A stretch of DNA of 64,000 nt from the NCBI RefSeq assembly GCF_019278465.1, contig NZ_CP058983.1:1921501-1985500 (forward strand). Reading direction: 5' to 3'. Position 1 is the stretch's first letter; each line of letters opens with the position of its first letter. The DNA comes from Tenacibaculum sp. AHE14PA. Its GTDB lineage: Bacteria; Bacteroidota; Bacteroidia; Flavobacteriales; Flavobacteriaceae. The translations under genes were made by a program, and so were the position numbers. This document shows positions 7,891-16,975 of this stretch, one piece after another. The notes beneath the pieces were generated by a model. That model saw nothing but the letters and a program-made list of their open reading frames with translations. It ran no database searches and was not told the origin of the DNA.

Positions 7891-8385
7891 TTATTTACCC
7901 TGAATAATGTTATAATTAACACCTACACCTACAGATGCTGGTGAAAAATTATCAACCGATAACCCTTGATAATATGCAAAGATATTCCAAGAATCATTAT
8001 GGTATCCTACCTCTGGTCTATAATAAAACCCACCTGTTTCATCTCCCTCTGTTAAAAAACCATATCCTAAATCTGCTCCTAAAAAGAAGTTTTCAGTTGG
8101 GTAATATCTAAATAAACCCGCTAATGGAATAATTCCGAAATCTTCAAATCCATCTTCAGCAAAATAATTTGTATACCCTGTAGAAGCACCTATTGCGAAA
8201 CTTTCGGTATTTAAAAATTGATATTTTAAATCAAATCCCAATGCAAAATTAGAAACATCTGATACATCTCCTACTGGCACACCACCGTGAACACCTATTT
8301 TTAACCAATTTGTTCCCTCCCCTACTTGTGCATTTGCTATTGAAAAACTCGTTATTGCTAGTACTAATAAAATTACTTTCTTCAT
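7891..8385 (-). CDS. outer-membrane beta-barrel protein (porin-like)
   Basis: 164 residues with a clear signal peptide (MKKVILLVLAITSFSIANA, cleavage near residue 19-20). The mature protein alternates polar and aromatic residues (FALGFDLKYQF, AIGASTGYTNYF, NFFLGADLGYGF, WNIFAYYQG) and ends in short amphipathic strands, as in small 8-stranded OmpA/OmpX-like barrels. No enzymatic motif. Probably a structural or adaptive outer-membrane protein. Divergent from gpmI. Confidence 0.8.
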   Translation of the reverse strand: MKKVILLVLAITSFSIANAQVGEGTNWLKIGVHGGVPVGDVSDVSNFALGFDLKYQFLNTESFAIGASTGYTNYFAEDGFEDFGIIPLAGLFRYYPTENFFLGADLGYGFLTEGDETGGFYYRPEVGYHNDSWNIFAYYQGLSVDNFSPASVGVGVNYNIIQGK

Positions 8386-8518
8386 GTTCTTTGTTTTTAA
8401 TTACACTGCAAAACTACGTTAGGTTTACACTTTACATTATCTCTTTTAAAAAAAATCTTAACTCAAATGAATTTTACTTTTAACAAACAATCATTATGTG
8501 TATTGTAACCAAAAAAAG

Positions 8519-8526
8519 TAAATTTG
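8519..8526 (+). promoter_or_regulatory. -7 box TAAATTTG directly before gpmI start
   Basis: Exact TAnnTTTG with only 4 bp between the box and ATG 8531. If transcription starts about 5 nt after the box, the mRNA begins at or next to the AUG. Confidence 0.5.
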
Positions 8527-8530
8527 TAAT

Positions 8531-10048
8531 ATGAACAAGAAAGTAATTTTAATGATACTAGATGGTTGGGGAATCACCCAAAACCCAAAAGTATCTGCCG
8601 TATATAATGCTAAAACACCTTTTATAAATTCATTATATGATAAATTCCCTCATGCTGAATTACGCACAGACGGAGAACATGTAGGTTTACCTGAAGGACA
8701 AATGGGCAATTCTGAAGTTGGTCACATGAATATAGGCGCTGGTAGAATTGTATATCAAAACCTTGCAAAGATTAACAAAGCTGTTAAAGAAAATACGTTA
8801 GCAAAAGAAACAGAACTTCTAAACGCTTTTGCTCACGCTAAAAAACATCATAAAAATGTACATTTTTTAGGCTTGGTTTCTAATGGCGGAATTCATTCAC
8901 ACATTAGTCATTTAAAAGGGTTGCTAACAGCAGCAAATGAACATGAATTAGAAAACGTATTTCTTCATGCTTTTACTGATGGACGAGATTGTGATCCGAA
9001 ATCGGGGAAATTCTTCATCAATGATATTCAAGAACACATGCAAAAAACTACCGGAGAACTCGCTTCTGTTACTGGTCGTTATTATGCTATGGATCGCGAC
9101 AATCGTTGGGAAAGAGTTCAACTAGCTTACGATGCTTTGGTAAATGGTAAAGGAAGTTTTTCTTCGGATGCTATAGAAAGTATTCAACAAAGTTATGATG
9201 AAAAAATTACTGATGAATTCATAAAGCCAATTATTATGGTTGATGAAAACAAGAAACCGAAAACGACTATAAAAGAAGATGATGTTGTTATTTTCTTCAA
9301 TTTCAGAACAGATAGAGGTCGTGAACTAACCGAAGCTTTAAACCAAAAAGATTTTCCAGATTTTCAAATGAAAAAACTGCCTTTGTATTTTGTTACCATG
9401 ACAAACTATTCAGAAGCTTTTAAGGATATCAAAGTGATTTACAACAGTAATAATATTGAAAATACTTTAGGAGAAGTTTTAGCATCCGCAGGAAAAAGTC
9501 AAATTAGGATTGCTGAAACGGAGAAGTACCCACACGTAACATTTTTCTTTTCCGGCGGAAGAGAAGAAAAATTTAAAGGAGAAAAGCGCCTATTATGTCC
9601 GTCGCCAAAAGTTGCTACGTACGATTTACAACCCGAAATGAGTGCTTATGAAATTCGCGATACCATTGTACCCGAATTACAAAAAGGAGATGTAGATTTT
9701 GTATGTTTAAATTTTGCCAACGGCGATATGGTTGGTCATACTGGTATTTTTGATGCGGCTGTAAAAGCTTGTGAAACTGTAGATAATTGTGTGAAAGATG
9801 TAATTACAATAGCCTTAGAAAATGAGTACACAACTATTTTAATTGCCGATCATGGTAATTGCGAAACGATGATGAATCCAGACGGAACACCTCATACAGC
9901 ACACACTACAAATCCGGTTCCTATGATTTTAATCGACAAAGAAATAAAATCAATAAAAAATGGTGTATTGGGTGATATTGCACCAACTATTTTACGACTG
10001 ATGAATGTAGTAAAACCTAAAGAAATGACCCAAAACTCACTTATTTAA
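8531..10048 (+). CDS. gpmI: 2,3-bisphosphoglycerate-independent phosphoglycerate mutase
   Basis: Interconverts 3- and 2-phosphoglycerate in glycolysis and gluconeogenesis using two Mn2+ ions. Alkaline-phosphatase-superfamily fold: the N-terminal metal site ILMILDGWG (residues ~5-13), the phosphoserine nucleophile Ser61 in GNSEVGHMNIGAGR, and the C-terminal metal motif IADHGNCETM with TAHTTNPVP. 505 residues, full length. Followed 7 bp later by a thioredoxin-like lipoprotein gene, probably in the same transcript. Confidence 0.97.
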   Translation: MNKKVILMILDGWGITQNPKVSAVYNAKTPFINSLYDKFPHAELRTDGEHVGLPEGQMGNSEVGHMNIGAGRIVYQNLAKINKAVKENTLAKETELLNAFAHAKKHHKNVHFLGLVSNGGIHSHISHLKGLLTAANEHELENVFLHAFTDGRDCDPKSGKFFINDIQEHMQKTTGELASVTGRYYAMDRDNRWERVQLAYDALVNGKGSFSSDAIESIQQSYDEKITDEFIKPIIMVDENKKPKTTIKEDDVVIFFNFRTDRGRELTEALNQKDFPDFQMKKLPLYFVTMTNYSEAFKDIKVIYNSNNIENTLGEVLASAGKSQIRIAETEKYPHVTFFFSGGREEKFKGEKRLLCPSPKVATYDLQPEMSAYEIRDTIVPELQKGDVDFVCLNFANGDMVGHTGIFDAAVKACETVDNCVKDVITIALENEYTTILIADHGNCETMMNPDGTPHTAHTTNPVPMILIDKEIKSIKNGVLGDIAPTILRLMNVVKPKEMTQNSLI

Positions 10049-10055
10049 AATATCA

Positions 10056-10589
10056 ATGATGAAAAAAATTATATACACATTAATTACTTTATTTATTCTT
10101 TCATGTGCTTCTGTACCTAAAAATCTTGCCACGAAAGATAAAGATGGTAATTTAGTGGGAATTGCAACAAAGAAAGATTTTCAGCAAGAGCCGTACGGAT
10201 CAGAATGGTTTAATGACTTTTATGGTTATTACGAAACAGATAAAAACACTATTACACAATTAAAACCATACTTAAAAGACATTACCATTAAAGGTTTTAT
10301 GGGAACTTGGTGTGGCGACAGCCAAAGAGAAATTCCTAATTTTTATAAATTATTAGATCAATCAGAATTTAATTACAAAAATTTAGAATTAATAACTGTT
10401 GATCGCACAAAAAAGGCAAACGGACTAGAAGAAGGTTTTAATGTACTTAGAGTACCAACTTTTATCTTTTATAAAGACGGAAAAGAAATTGGTCGTTTTG
10501 TAGAACACCCTATAGATGGTAGCTCGATTGAAGAAGATATTTTAAAAATAGTTTCTGGTAAGCCATATACACATCCATATCAAAAATAA
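10056..10589 (+). CDS. thioredoxin-family lipoprotein
   Basis: Thioredoxin-fold protein of 177 residues anchored by a lipobox (LFILSC, Cys17). The active-site region GTWCGDSQREIP keeps only the first Cys (Cys86) of a CxxC pair; Asp-Ser replace the second, so it is unlikely to act as a simple disulfide reductase. The cis-Pro region RVPTFIFYKDGKEIGR is intact. Single-Cys thioredoxins of this type (WCGDS) are common in Bacteroidota; the role is unknown. Directly downstream of gpmI. A second WCGD protein lies at 43.4 kb. Confidence 0.85.
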   Translation: MMKKIIYTLITLFILSCASVPKNLATKDKDGNLVGIATKKDFQQEPYGSEWFNDFYGYYETDKNTITQLKPYLKDITIKGFMGTWCGDSQREIPNFYKLLDQSEFNYKNLELITVDRTKKANGLEEGFNVLRVPTFIFYKDGKEIGRFVEHPIDGSSIEEDILKIVSGKPYTHPYQK

Positions 10590-10592
10590 ACG

Positions 10593-10600
10593 TAAATTTG
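10593..10600 (+). promoter_or_regulatory. -7 box TAAATTTG upstream of map
   Basis: Exact TAnnTTTG, 19 bp before the ATG at 10620; no matching TTG element seen. Confidence 0.4.
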
Positions 10601-10619
10601 CGCCTCAATATTTTTTAAG

Positions 10620-11423
10620 ATGATCATAGCCAAAACTAGAGAAGAAATAGAATTAATGCGCGAAAGTGCTTTAGTAGTATCAAAAACATTAGGAATGCTT
10701 GCTAAAGAAGTAAAACCAGGAGTTTCTACTTTATATCTTGATAAACTTGCTGAAGATTTTATTCGTGAGCAAGGAGCTATTCCTGGTTTTTTAGGATTAT
10801 ATGATTTTCCGAATACACTTTGTATGAGTCCGAACTCGCAAGTTGTACACGGAATGCCAAATAAAGAATCTCTTAAAGAAGGAGATATTATATCAATTGA
10901 TTGTGGCGCTATTAAAAATGGTTTTTACGGAGATCACGCTTACACATTTGCCGTAGGTGAAATTGCTACTGATACTAAAAAATTATTAGACGTAACTAAA
11001 CAAAGTTTATACGAAGGAATTCGTGAACTTAAGGTAGGTAATCGCGTTGGTGATGTAGGTTTTGCTATTCAGAATTACTGTGAAAAACATGGCTATGGAG
11101 TTGTTCGAGAGTTGGTTGGTCATGGTCTAGGACGTGTAATGCACGAAGATCCTGAAATGCCAAATTACGGTCGTAGAGGTCGTGGAAAAAAATTTATTGA
11201 AGGTATGGTTGTTGCCATTGAACCAATGACAAACCTAGGAACTCATAAAATATTACAACACGATGATGGTTGGACAATTACTACTTTAGATGGTAAACCA
11301 TCTGCGCATTTCGAGCATGATATTGCTATCGTTAACGGTAAACCAGAACTATTATCAACCTTTAAATATATTTACGATGCTTTAGGCATTGAAAGTAATG
11401 AAGAGGATGAATTTAGAGCGTAA
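10620..11423 (+). CDS. map: methionine aminopeptidase, type I
   Basis: Removes the initiator Met from nascent proteins. Pita-bread fold metal ligands are visible: Asp in SIDCGAI, Asp in YGDHAYTF, His in VGHGLGRVMHE, Glu in VVAIEPM and the last Glu in FEHDIAIV. 267 residues, slightly longer than the E. coli enzyme, with an acidic tail. First gene of a possible map/GldL-like peptide/methyltransferase run. Confidence 0.97.
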   Translation: MIIAKTREEIELMRESALVVSKTLGMLAKEVKPGVSTLYLDKLAEDFIREQGAIPGFLGLYDFPNTLCMSPNSQVVHGMPNKESLKEGDIISIDCGAIKNGFYGDHAYTFAVGEIATDTKKLLDVTKQSLYEGIRELKVGNRVGDVGFAIQNYCEKHGYGVVRELVGHGLGRVMHEDPEMPNYGRRGRGKKFIEGMVVAIEPMTNLGTHKILQHDDGWTITTLDGKPSAHFEHDIAIVNGKPELLSTFKYIYDALGIESNEEDEFRA

Positions 11424-11436
11424 AAACTAAAAAAGC

Positions 11437-11634
11437 ATGAAATTAAAGTACATTATTTTTGTTTTCATTGTAGGAATTATACTAATAACAATTGGCGCTT
11501 TATTTAAAGTACTCCATTTAATGTTAGCAGTAGAGTTACTTACAGCTGGAACAATTTTACAAATAATTGCTCTCATTTTATTTATCATAAAATTATTTAC
11601 CAACAAAAAATTTAAAGACACTTTAAATCAATAA
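11437..11634 (+). CDS. small two-helix membrane protein resembling the GldL transmembrane hairpin
   Basis: 65 residues with two hydrophobic helices (about 5-24 and 28-52) and a short basic tail. The pattern GALFKVLHLMLAVELLTAG resembles the TM hairpin of the gliding/T9SS motor protein GldL (which has G-A-x-F-K-I-x-H-W), but the large GldL cytoplasmic domain is absent. Stand-alone GldL-like mini proteins are, to my knowledge, common in flavobacteria. It ends exactly one codon before the TTG start of the methyltransferase, with no spacer. Function unknown. Confidence 0.7.
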   Translation: MKLKYIIFVFIVGIILITIGALFKVLHLMLAVELLTAGTILQIIALILFIIKLFTNKKFKDTLNQ

Positions 11635-12405
11635 TTGAAAGTTTTTAAATCCATATTAAACACCGTTCCAAGACCTTTATTAATTAAAGCAAGTTATTGG
11701 GTTCGCCCTATGATTGCTTGGTGGTTAAAAGGCGATAAATTTACCGATCCTATTGATGGAAAATCGTTTCGTAAATTATTACCTTATGGTTATGGCGTGC
11801 AACGAGAAAATGCACTTTCTCCTTCTACATTATCTTTAGAAAGACATCGTTTATTGTGGTTGTATTTACAAAATGACACTAATTTTTTTTCTTCGGATAA
11901 AAAATTAAAAGTATTACATATTGCGCCTGAACAATGTTTTTTAGACATTTTTAGAAACCAGAAAAACTTAGATTATATTACTTCTGATTTAGAATCGCCA
12001 ATTGCTGATGTAAAGGCTGATATTTGCGATTTACCTTTTAAAGACAATGAGTTTGATGTGGTGTTTTGCAATCATGTTTTAGAACATATTACGGATGACA
12101 CCAAAGCAATGCAAGAATTATATCGTGTATTAAATAGCGGCGGATTCGGTATTTTTCAGATTCCGCAAGACTTATCAAGAGAAAAAACTTTTGAAGACGA
12201 TACTATTACCGATCGTAAAGAACGTGCAAGAATATTCGGTCAATACGATCATGTTCGTGTATATGGTCGCGATTATTTCAACAAACTTCGTTCTATAGGC
12301 TTTAAAGTTGATGAAGTTGATTTCACAAAAAAAATCGCTCCAGAAAAACTAGAACGATTTGCTTTAATGAAAGGCGAAATTTTGCCTGTGTGCTTTAAAG
12401 GTTAA
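11635..12405 (+). CDS. class I SAM-dependent methyltransferase
   Basis: 256 residues with a Methyltransf_11-like core: KVLHIAPEQCFLDIF (motif I position), acidic LDYITSDLESP (motif II), DICDLPFKDNEFDVVFCNHVLEHI (motifs III/IV) and ELYRVLNSGGFGIFQIP. The first 80 residues are basic and aromatic. Substrate unknown. Start is TTG at 11635, immediately after the stop of the preceding gene; no in-frame ATG is nearby before the conserved region. The 3' end overlaps the convergent apbE by 4 bp. Confidence 0.85.
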   Translation: MKVFKSILNTVPRPLLIKASYWVRPMIAWWLKGDKFTDPIDGKSFRKLLPYGYGVQRENALSPSTLSLERHRLLWLYLQNDTNFFSSDKKLKVLHIAPEQCFLDIFRNQKNLDYITSDLESPIADVKADICDLPFKDNEFDVVFCNHVLEHITDDTKAMQELYRVLNSGGFGIFQIPQDLSREKTFEDDTITDRKERARIFGQYDHVRVYGRDYFNKLRSIGFKVDEVDFTKKIAPEKLERFALMKGEILPVCFKG

Positions 12406-13376
12406 TTCACGAACTCTTTTAATTCATTATTTTCATCATTGTACAATAAAACCACTTTTAGCTCTGGGTGTTTTTGTAAAAATATTTTTGTTTTTTCCAA
12501 ACCCATTGCTAAAAAAGCAGTTGCATATGCATCTACGTCAGCACAATCTCCTTTTAAACGAACGGAAACACTTAACAAGTTACTCTCGGAAGCCAATCCT
12601 GTTTTCGGATTTACGGTATGCACTATTTTTTCTCCTTTTGCATTTACTTTAAATTTTCTATAATTCCCAGAAGTAGCCATTGACTCATCATCTAGCATTA
12701 TCACTTTCTGAACTGATCGAGTTCCATCTACATTAGGCTTTTCAATAGCAACCTTCCATAATTTTGAATTCTTTTTTCCTCTTGCTCTTATCTCACCTCC
12801 TATTTCTATCAAATAATTAGTCACTTTTTTACTTTCTAAAAACCAACCAATAACATCAACACCATATCCTTTAGCAAAAGCATTCACATTAAATTCAATA
12901 TGATTTGAATCACGATATACTTTACTATTTTTAAGTATTACCTTATCAAAACCAACACCAATCATCAGATTATTGATTTCTTCGGATGATAAATTTTTAA
13001 TTTCATTACCTGAACCAAAACCATAGGCATTGATTAATTTGCCTATTGTAGGATCAAAATAACCATCCGTCTCTTTATATATTCTTTTCGCTTTATCAAA
13101 AACATCTATAAACATAGCATCAACAACAATAGTTGAATCTCCTTTGTTAATTTTAGAAATATCAGAAGTAGGCATATATGTTGATAGTGATTTATTCACC
13201 AAATAAAATAAGCTATCAATCGATTTTTGATAATCAACACCGTCTAAATAAGTAATATGATAAGTTGTTCCGAAAACGAAACCTTCTAACTTAACTTCAC
13301 CAACCCTCTTTTCTTGTTTACAAGCTGTTAATAAAACGATTATTACTGCAGCGGCGGAAAATATTTTTTTAATCAT
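12402..13376 (-). CDS. apbE: FAD:protein FMN transferase ApbE
   Basis: Attaches FMN covalently to Thr/Ser of target proteins such as the NqrB/NqrC subunits of the Na+-NADH dehydrogenase. Lipoprotein: MIKKIFSAAAVIIVLLTAC gives a lipobox with Cys19. Family landmarks are GTTYHITY near residues 37-44, NVNAFAKGYGVDVIG (FAD/Mg2+ site) and IVHTVNPKTG, which supplies the His and Thr-Gly of the flavin pocket. Length 324 is normal. No nqr genes are in the window. Confidence 0.94.
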   Translation of the reverse strand: MIKKIFSAAAVIIVLLTACKQEKRVGEVKLEGFVFGTTYHITYLDGVDYQKSIDSLFYLVNKSLSTYMPTSDISKINKGDSTIVVDAMFIDVFDKAKRIYKETDGYFDPTIGKLINAYGFGSGNEIKNLSSEEINNLMIGVGFDKVILKNSKVYRDSNHIEFNVNAFAKGYGVDVIGWFLESKKVTNYLIEIGGEIRARGKKNSKLWKVAIEKPNVDGTRSVQKVIMLDDESMATSGNYRKFKVNAKGEKIVHTVNPKTGLASESNLLSVSVRLKGDCADVDAYATAFLAMGLEKTKIFLQKHPELKVVLLYNDENNELKEFVN

Positions 13377-13393
13377 CTTTTTAAATTTGTTGA

Positions 13394-13401
13394 CAAAAAT
13401 A
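13394..13401 (-). promoter_or_regulatory. -7 box TATTTTTG for apbE
   Basis: TATTTTTG on the minus strand, 17 bp before the ATG at 13376; no TTG at proper spacing. Confidence 0.35.
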
Positions 13402-13434
13402 ATCGATTATTACTTCATAAAAGATTGTTAATTC

Positions 13435-13465
13435 TCTTTTTTGTAACTTCATTTTTATAAATTTG
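13435..13465 (+). promoter_or_regulatory. promoter of OmpA lipoprotein gene
   Basis: TTG (13435-13437), 20-bp spacer, TAAATTTG (13458-13465), about 46 bp before the ATG at 13512. Confidence 0.6.
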
Positions 13466-13511
13466 TCTTACTATTACACAAATAACCCTCACACTAAAAA
13501 ACAATATAAAA

Positions 13512-14360
13512 ATGAAAAAAATATTTTTATTTCTTACAACCGCATTTTTAATAACATCTTGTGCTTCTACCAAAGAATTAGAAGCTATAAAAGCAAAACA
13601 TGAACAAACAAAAGAAGAGTTGGTAGCTGTAAAAGCGAACTTAACAAAGTGTTTGGTTGAAAAAGAAAGCTGCGAAGACAAAGTTTCTACATTAAAATCA
13701 TCTGTAGGTGATTTAAAAGCGGATAAACAAAACACACTTCAACAAGTAGAAAACTTGACTGTTTTAACAAAAGGAGCTAATGATAATATTAAAGAAACAT
13801 TAACTCAATTAAGTAAAAAAGATAAATACATTAATAGAATTAGAGCTGCTGCCTCTAAAAAAGATTCATTAAACTTAGTGGTTGCTTTTCATTTAAAGAA
13901 GGAATTACAACAGGGTATTGATGATGAAGATATTCAAGTTAATGTTGAGAAAACAGTGGTTTTCATCTCTATTTCTGATAAATTATTATTCAAAAGCGGA
14001 AGCTATACTATTTCAGAGAAAGCTTCAAAAGTTTTAGAAAAAGTAGCTACAGTTGTAAACGGTCAGCCAGAAATGGATGTAATGATTGAAGGGCACACAG
14101 ATAACACACCAGTATCAAAAGGATCTAGCATCAAAGATAATTGGGGTTTAAGTGTTTTACGTGCAACTTCTATTGTTCGTGAATTACAAAACAAATACAG
14201 CGTAGCACCTAGCAGATTAATCGCAGCAGGTAGAGGTAGTTATGTACCTTTAACTACAAACGACACTCCTGAAAATAAAGCAAAAAACAGAAGAACAAAA
14301 ATCATTATTCTTCCTCGTTTAAATCAATTTTTTGAATTGTTAGAGCAAAAAGCTGAGTAA
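13512..14360 (+). CDS. OmpA-family peptidoglycan-binding lipoprotein
   Basis: 282-residue lipoprotein (lipobox LITSC, Cys17) that probably ties the outer membrane to peptidoglycan. Residues ~20-120 are a charged coiled coil (KELEAIKAKHEQTKEELVAV and following). The C-terminal OmpA domain has the signature MIEGHTDNTPV, with NWGLSVLRATSIVRELQ and the basic RLIAAGRG / NRRTKI block that binds diaminopimelate. Monocistronic between its own promoter and a strong terminator. Confidence 0.92.
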   Translation: MKKIFLFLTTAFLITSCASTKELEAIKAKHEQTKEELVAVKANLTKCLVEKESCEDKVSTLKSSVGDLKADKQNTLQQVENLTVLTKGANDNIKETLTQLSKKDKYINRIRAAASKKDSLNLVVAFHLKKELQQGIDDEDIQVNVEKTVVFISISDKLLFKSGSYTISEKASKVLEKVATVVNGQPEMDVMIEGHTDNTPVSKGSSIKDNWGLSVLRATSIVRELQNKYSVAPSRLIAAGRGSYVPLTTNDTPENKAKNRRTKIIILPRLNQFFELLEQKAE

Positions 14361-14380
14361 TCACAAACTCTCATAATATT

Positions 14381-14412
14381 AAAAAGACTACTCTAACGGG
14401 TAGTCTTTTTTT
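14381..14412 (+). terminator. rho-independent terminator after OmpA lipoprotein gene
   Basis: AAAAAGACTAC (14381-14391) pairs with GTAGTCTTTTT (14400-14410), extended by TC/GG, small loop, followed by T residues. Confidence 0.85.
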
Positions 14413-14457
14413 ATTCAAAAAAAGTAACGTTCTTTGTGTTCTAGAACCAAATTTATC

Positions 14458-16419
14458 ATGCTAAATATTATTTTACCGAAGAGATTTCAACTATTAAAAA
14501 CATTTAGTTTAACTATTTTATTTTTTGCATTTATAGTTCGATTTGTTTTATACATTTTAGCTTTTAAACACATCGATTTTTCGTTAATAAAACTAATAAA
14601 AATATTTTTTATTGGCTTATTTTTCGACATCAATAATCTACTTTATTTAATTAGTATCTATGCAATATACCTACTAATTATTCCTTCAAAATTTCACGGG
14701 AGTTTACTCGATAAAATCATTACCAAATTCTCTTACGGACTTTTCTTATTTGTTTTTATTTTTTCTTTTTTAGCTGAAATTCCTTTTTGGGACGAATACC
14801 AAAGACGTTATAATTTTATTGCCGTTGATTACCTTTTATACACCTATGAGGTTATTGAAAACATTCATCAATCGTTCCCTTTACCCTTATTGATTGGGAT
14901 TATTGTTTTAGTATTGGTTTTTAGTATTCGTTTCGCATCAAAGAGAAACGCTTACAAAAACACTTTTAATAATTCCGACACTTTTAAATCGAAGCTTATT
15001 CCTACATTAATCATATTAATTAGTTTAGGTTTTTGCCATAACTACATTACAAATAATAATGCAGAAGTATTTACAAGCATCAATGAAAACGAACTCGCTA
15101 AATCTGGCATGTATTCATTTTTCGCTGCTTATGAAAGTAATGAACTGGACTATAACGAGTTTTACGCAACACTTCCGAAGAAAAAAACGTACAAATTACT
15201 TTCAGAAAACATAAAAGCATCTAACGACAGCTTACTAGCAAAAGATAACATATACCGATATACAAAAAACGACAGCACAGAACTAAAACCTAATGTAATT
15301 TTCATAGGCTTAGAAAGTATCAATGCTCGTTTTATGCAAAGCTTTACAAGTACAAAAAACTGGACTCCAACCTTAGATTCACTAGCTAATAATTCAGTAT
15401 TCTTCACAAGTTTATATGCTACAGGAACAAGAACTATTAGAGGTATTGAAGCTATCAGCTTAGCTATTCCTCCAACACCTGGCCGAAGTATTGTTAAACG
15501 CGAAAACAATGATAATTTAGCTACTATTGGTGATGTTTTTAAACAAAAAGGGTATAGCAGAACTTTCTTTTATGGAGGTGATGGTCATTTTGATAATATG
15601 ACAAATTATTTTAGCTACAACGGATTTGATATTGTTGACAGAAGAAAATCACATCGTTTAAAAGAAGAACTACCTACTAATAGAACACGTATTGAAGATG
15701 ATGAAATGACTTTTGAAAATGCTTGGGCAGTTTGTGATCAAGATCTTTTTAATAAAGTATTAAAAGTTACTGACGAAAAAGCAAAAAGTAAGCAGCCTTT
15801 TTTTAGTTTTATCATGACAAGCTCAAATCACAAACCCTATACATATCCTGATAATGTTGTTGATGTTCCTTCAGGGAAAAACGTAGAAGGAGCCATAAAA
15901 TATTTAGACAAAAGTTTAAATGAATTCTTAACAAAAGCTAAAACAAAAGCTTGGTATAAAAACACAGTATTTGTTATTATGTCTGATCACTGTGGTTTTA
16001 GTGCTGGTAGAACTGAAATAAACGTAAGAAATCATCATATTCCTGCTTTCATTACCAATCTAAAAAACCAAACCCCAATTAAAATAGATAAATTAAGTTC
16101 TCAAATAGATATATTTCCAACCCTATTCGGGTATTTAAATTGGTCTTACAACACGAAGTTATTCGGAACAGACATCAATAAAATGCAGCCAGAAGATGAA
16201 CGCGCATTTATAGGAAATCATCGTAAGGTAGGTTTATTAAAAAAAGAGAAGTTATTACTATTAGAAACCAACAAAAAACATAAATCGTACCGTTGGAATA
16301 AAGATAAAAATGAAATCACACCAACAAAAACAGATTCTTTATTCTTAAACGAAACAATCTCCTATTATCAAGCCGCTTTTGACCTATTTAAAAACGGAAA
16401 ATTAAAAGTTAAAAATTAA
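14458..16419 (+). CDS. LTA synthase family / sulfatase-type phosphotransferase membrane protein
   Basis: 653 residues: five hydrophobic helices in about the first 190 residues, then a periplasmic alkaline-phosphatase-superfamily domain. Visible sites are VIFIGLESINARFM (metal-binding Glu), GTRTIRGIEA with the likely catalytic Thr, and VIMSDHCGF (metal-binding Asp-His). This architecture matches LtaS-like enzymes, which in Gram-negatives move phosphoglycerol or phosphoethanolamine onto lipids or glycans; the actual substrate is unknown. ATG 14458 is preferred to an in-frame TTG 24 bp upstream. Confidence 0.88.
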   Translation: MLNIILPKRFQLLKTFSLTILFFAFIVRFVLYILAFKHIDFSLIKLIKIFFIGLFFDINNLLYLISIYAIYLLIIPSKFHGSLLDKIITKFSYGLFLFVFIFSFLAEIPFWDEYQRRYNFIAVDYLLYTYEVIENIHQSFPLPLLIGIIVLVLVFSIRFASKRNAYKNTFNNSDTFKSKLIPTLIILISLGFCHNYITNNNAEVFTSINENELAKSGMYSFFAAYESNELDYNEFYATLPKKKTYKLLSENIKASNDSLLAKDNIYRYTKNDSTELKPNVIFIGLESINARFMQSFTSTKNWTPTLDSLANNSVFFTSLYATGTRTIRGIEAISLAIPPTPGRSIVKRENNDNLATIGDVFKQKGYSRTFFYGGDGHFDNMTNYFSYNGFDIVDRRKSHRLKEELPTNRTRIEDDEMTFENAWAVCDQDLFNKVLKVTDEKAKSKQPFFSFIMTSSNHKPYTYPDNVVDVPSGKNVEGAIKYLDKSLNEFLTKAKTKAWYKNTVFVIMSDHCGFSAGRTEINVRNHHIPAFITNLKNQTPIKIDKLSSQIDIFPTLFGYLNWSYNTKLFGTDINKMQPEDERAFIGNHRKVGLLKKEKLLLLETNKKHKSYRWNKDKNEITPTKTDSLFLNETISYYQAAFDLFKNGKLKVKN

Positions 16420-16431
16420 ACTAACACGCTA

Positions 16432-16462
16432 TTTGTCAATCAAATAATTAACCGTACATTTG
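16432..16462 (+). promoter_or_regulatory. strong promoter of rplM-rpsI
   Basis: TTTG (16432-16435), exactly 19 bp, TACATTTG (16455-16462): near-ideal Bacteroidota vegetative promoter, giving a leader of about 50 nt before the ATG at 16520. Confidence 0.75.
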
Positions 16463-16519
16463 CAGACCTTTTTTAAGGATAAATAAATATATTAATAAAC
16501 AAAAACTAATCGTGTAATT

Positions 16520-16975
16520 ATGAACACATTAAGTTACAAAACGGTATCAGCAAACAAAAACACTGTTAATAAAGAGTGGGTTTTAGTTGATGCGGACGGG
16601 CAAACGTTGGGTCGTCTAGCTTCTAAAATAGCAATGCTAATTAGAGGTAAGTACAAGCCAAATTATACTCCTCACGTAGATTGTGGAGACAACGTGGTTG
16701 TTATCAACGCAGAAAAAATTGTTTTAACTGGTAAAAAGTGGACTGACAAGTCTTACATCCGTCACACAGGATATCCAGGTGGACAAAGATCATTAACTGC
16801 TACAGAAATGTTCGAAAAAGATCCTACAAGATTAATCGAAAAAGCAGTAAAAGGAATGTTACCTAAAAACAAATTAGGTAGTGCATTATACAAAAACTTG
16901 TATGCTTATGCAGGTACTGAGCACCAACAAACTGCTCAAAACCCAAAAGCTATTAACCTTAACGATCTTAAATAA
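16520..16975 (+). CDS. rplM: 50S ribosomal protein L13
   Basis: Early-assembling large-subunit protein. 151 residues; typical blocks WVLVDADGQTLGRLAS near the N terminus and HTGYPGGQRSLTA in the middle. Stop overlaps the rpsI ATG (TAATG), the standard L13-S9 pair. Driven by the promoter at 16432-16462. Confidence 0.98.
   Translation: MNTLSYKTVSANKNTVNKEWVLVDADGQTLGRLASKIAMLIRGKYKPNYTPHVDCGDNVVVINAEKIVLTGKKWTDKSYIRHTGYPGGQRSLTATEMFEKDPTRLIEKAVKGMLPKNKLGSALYKNLYAYAGTEHQQTAQNPKAINLNDLK

Noticed and set aside
15162..15509. 115-codon minus-strand frame inside the LTA-synthase-like gene
   Set aside because: Shadow frame in a well-supported gene.
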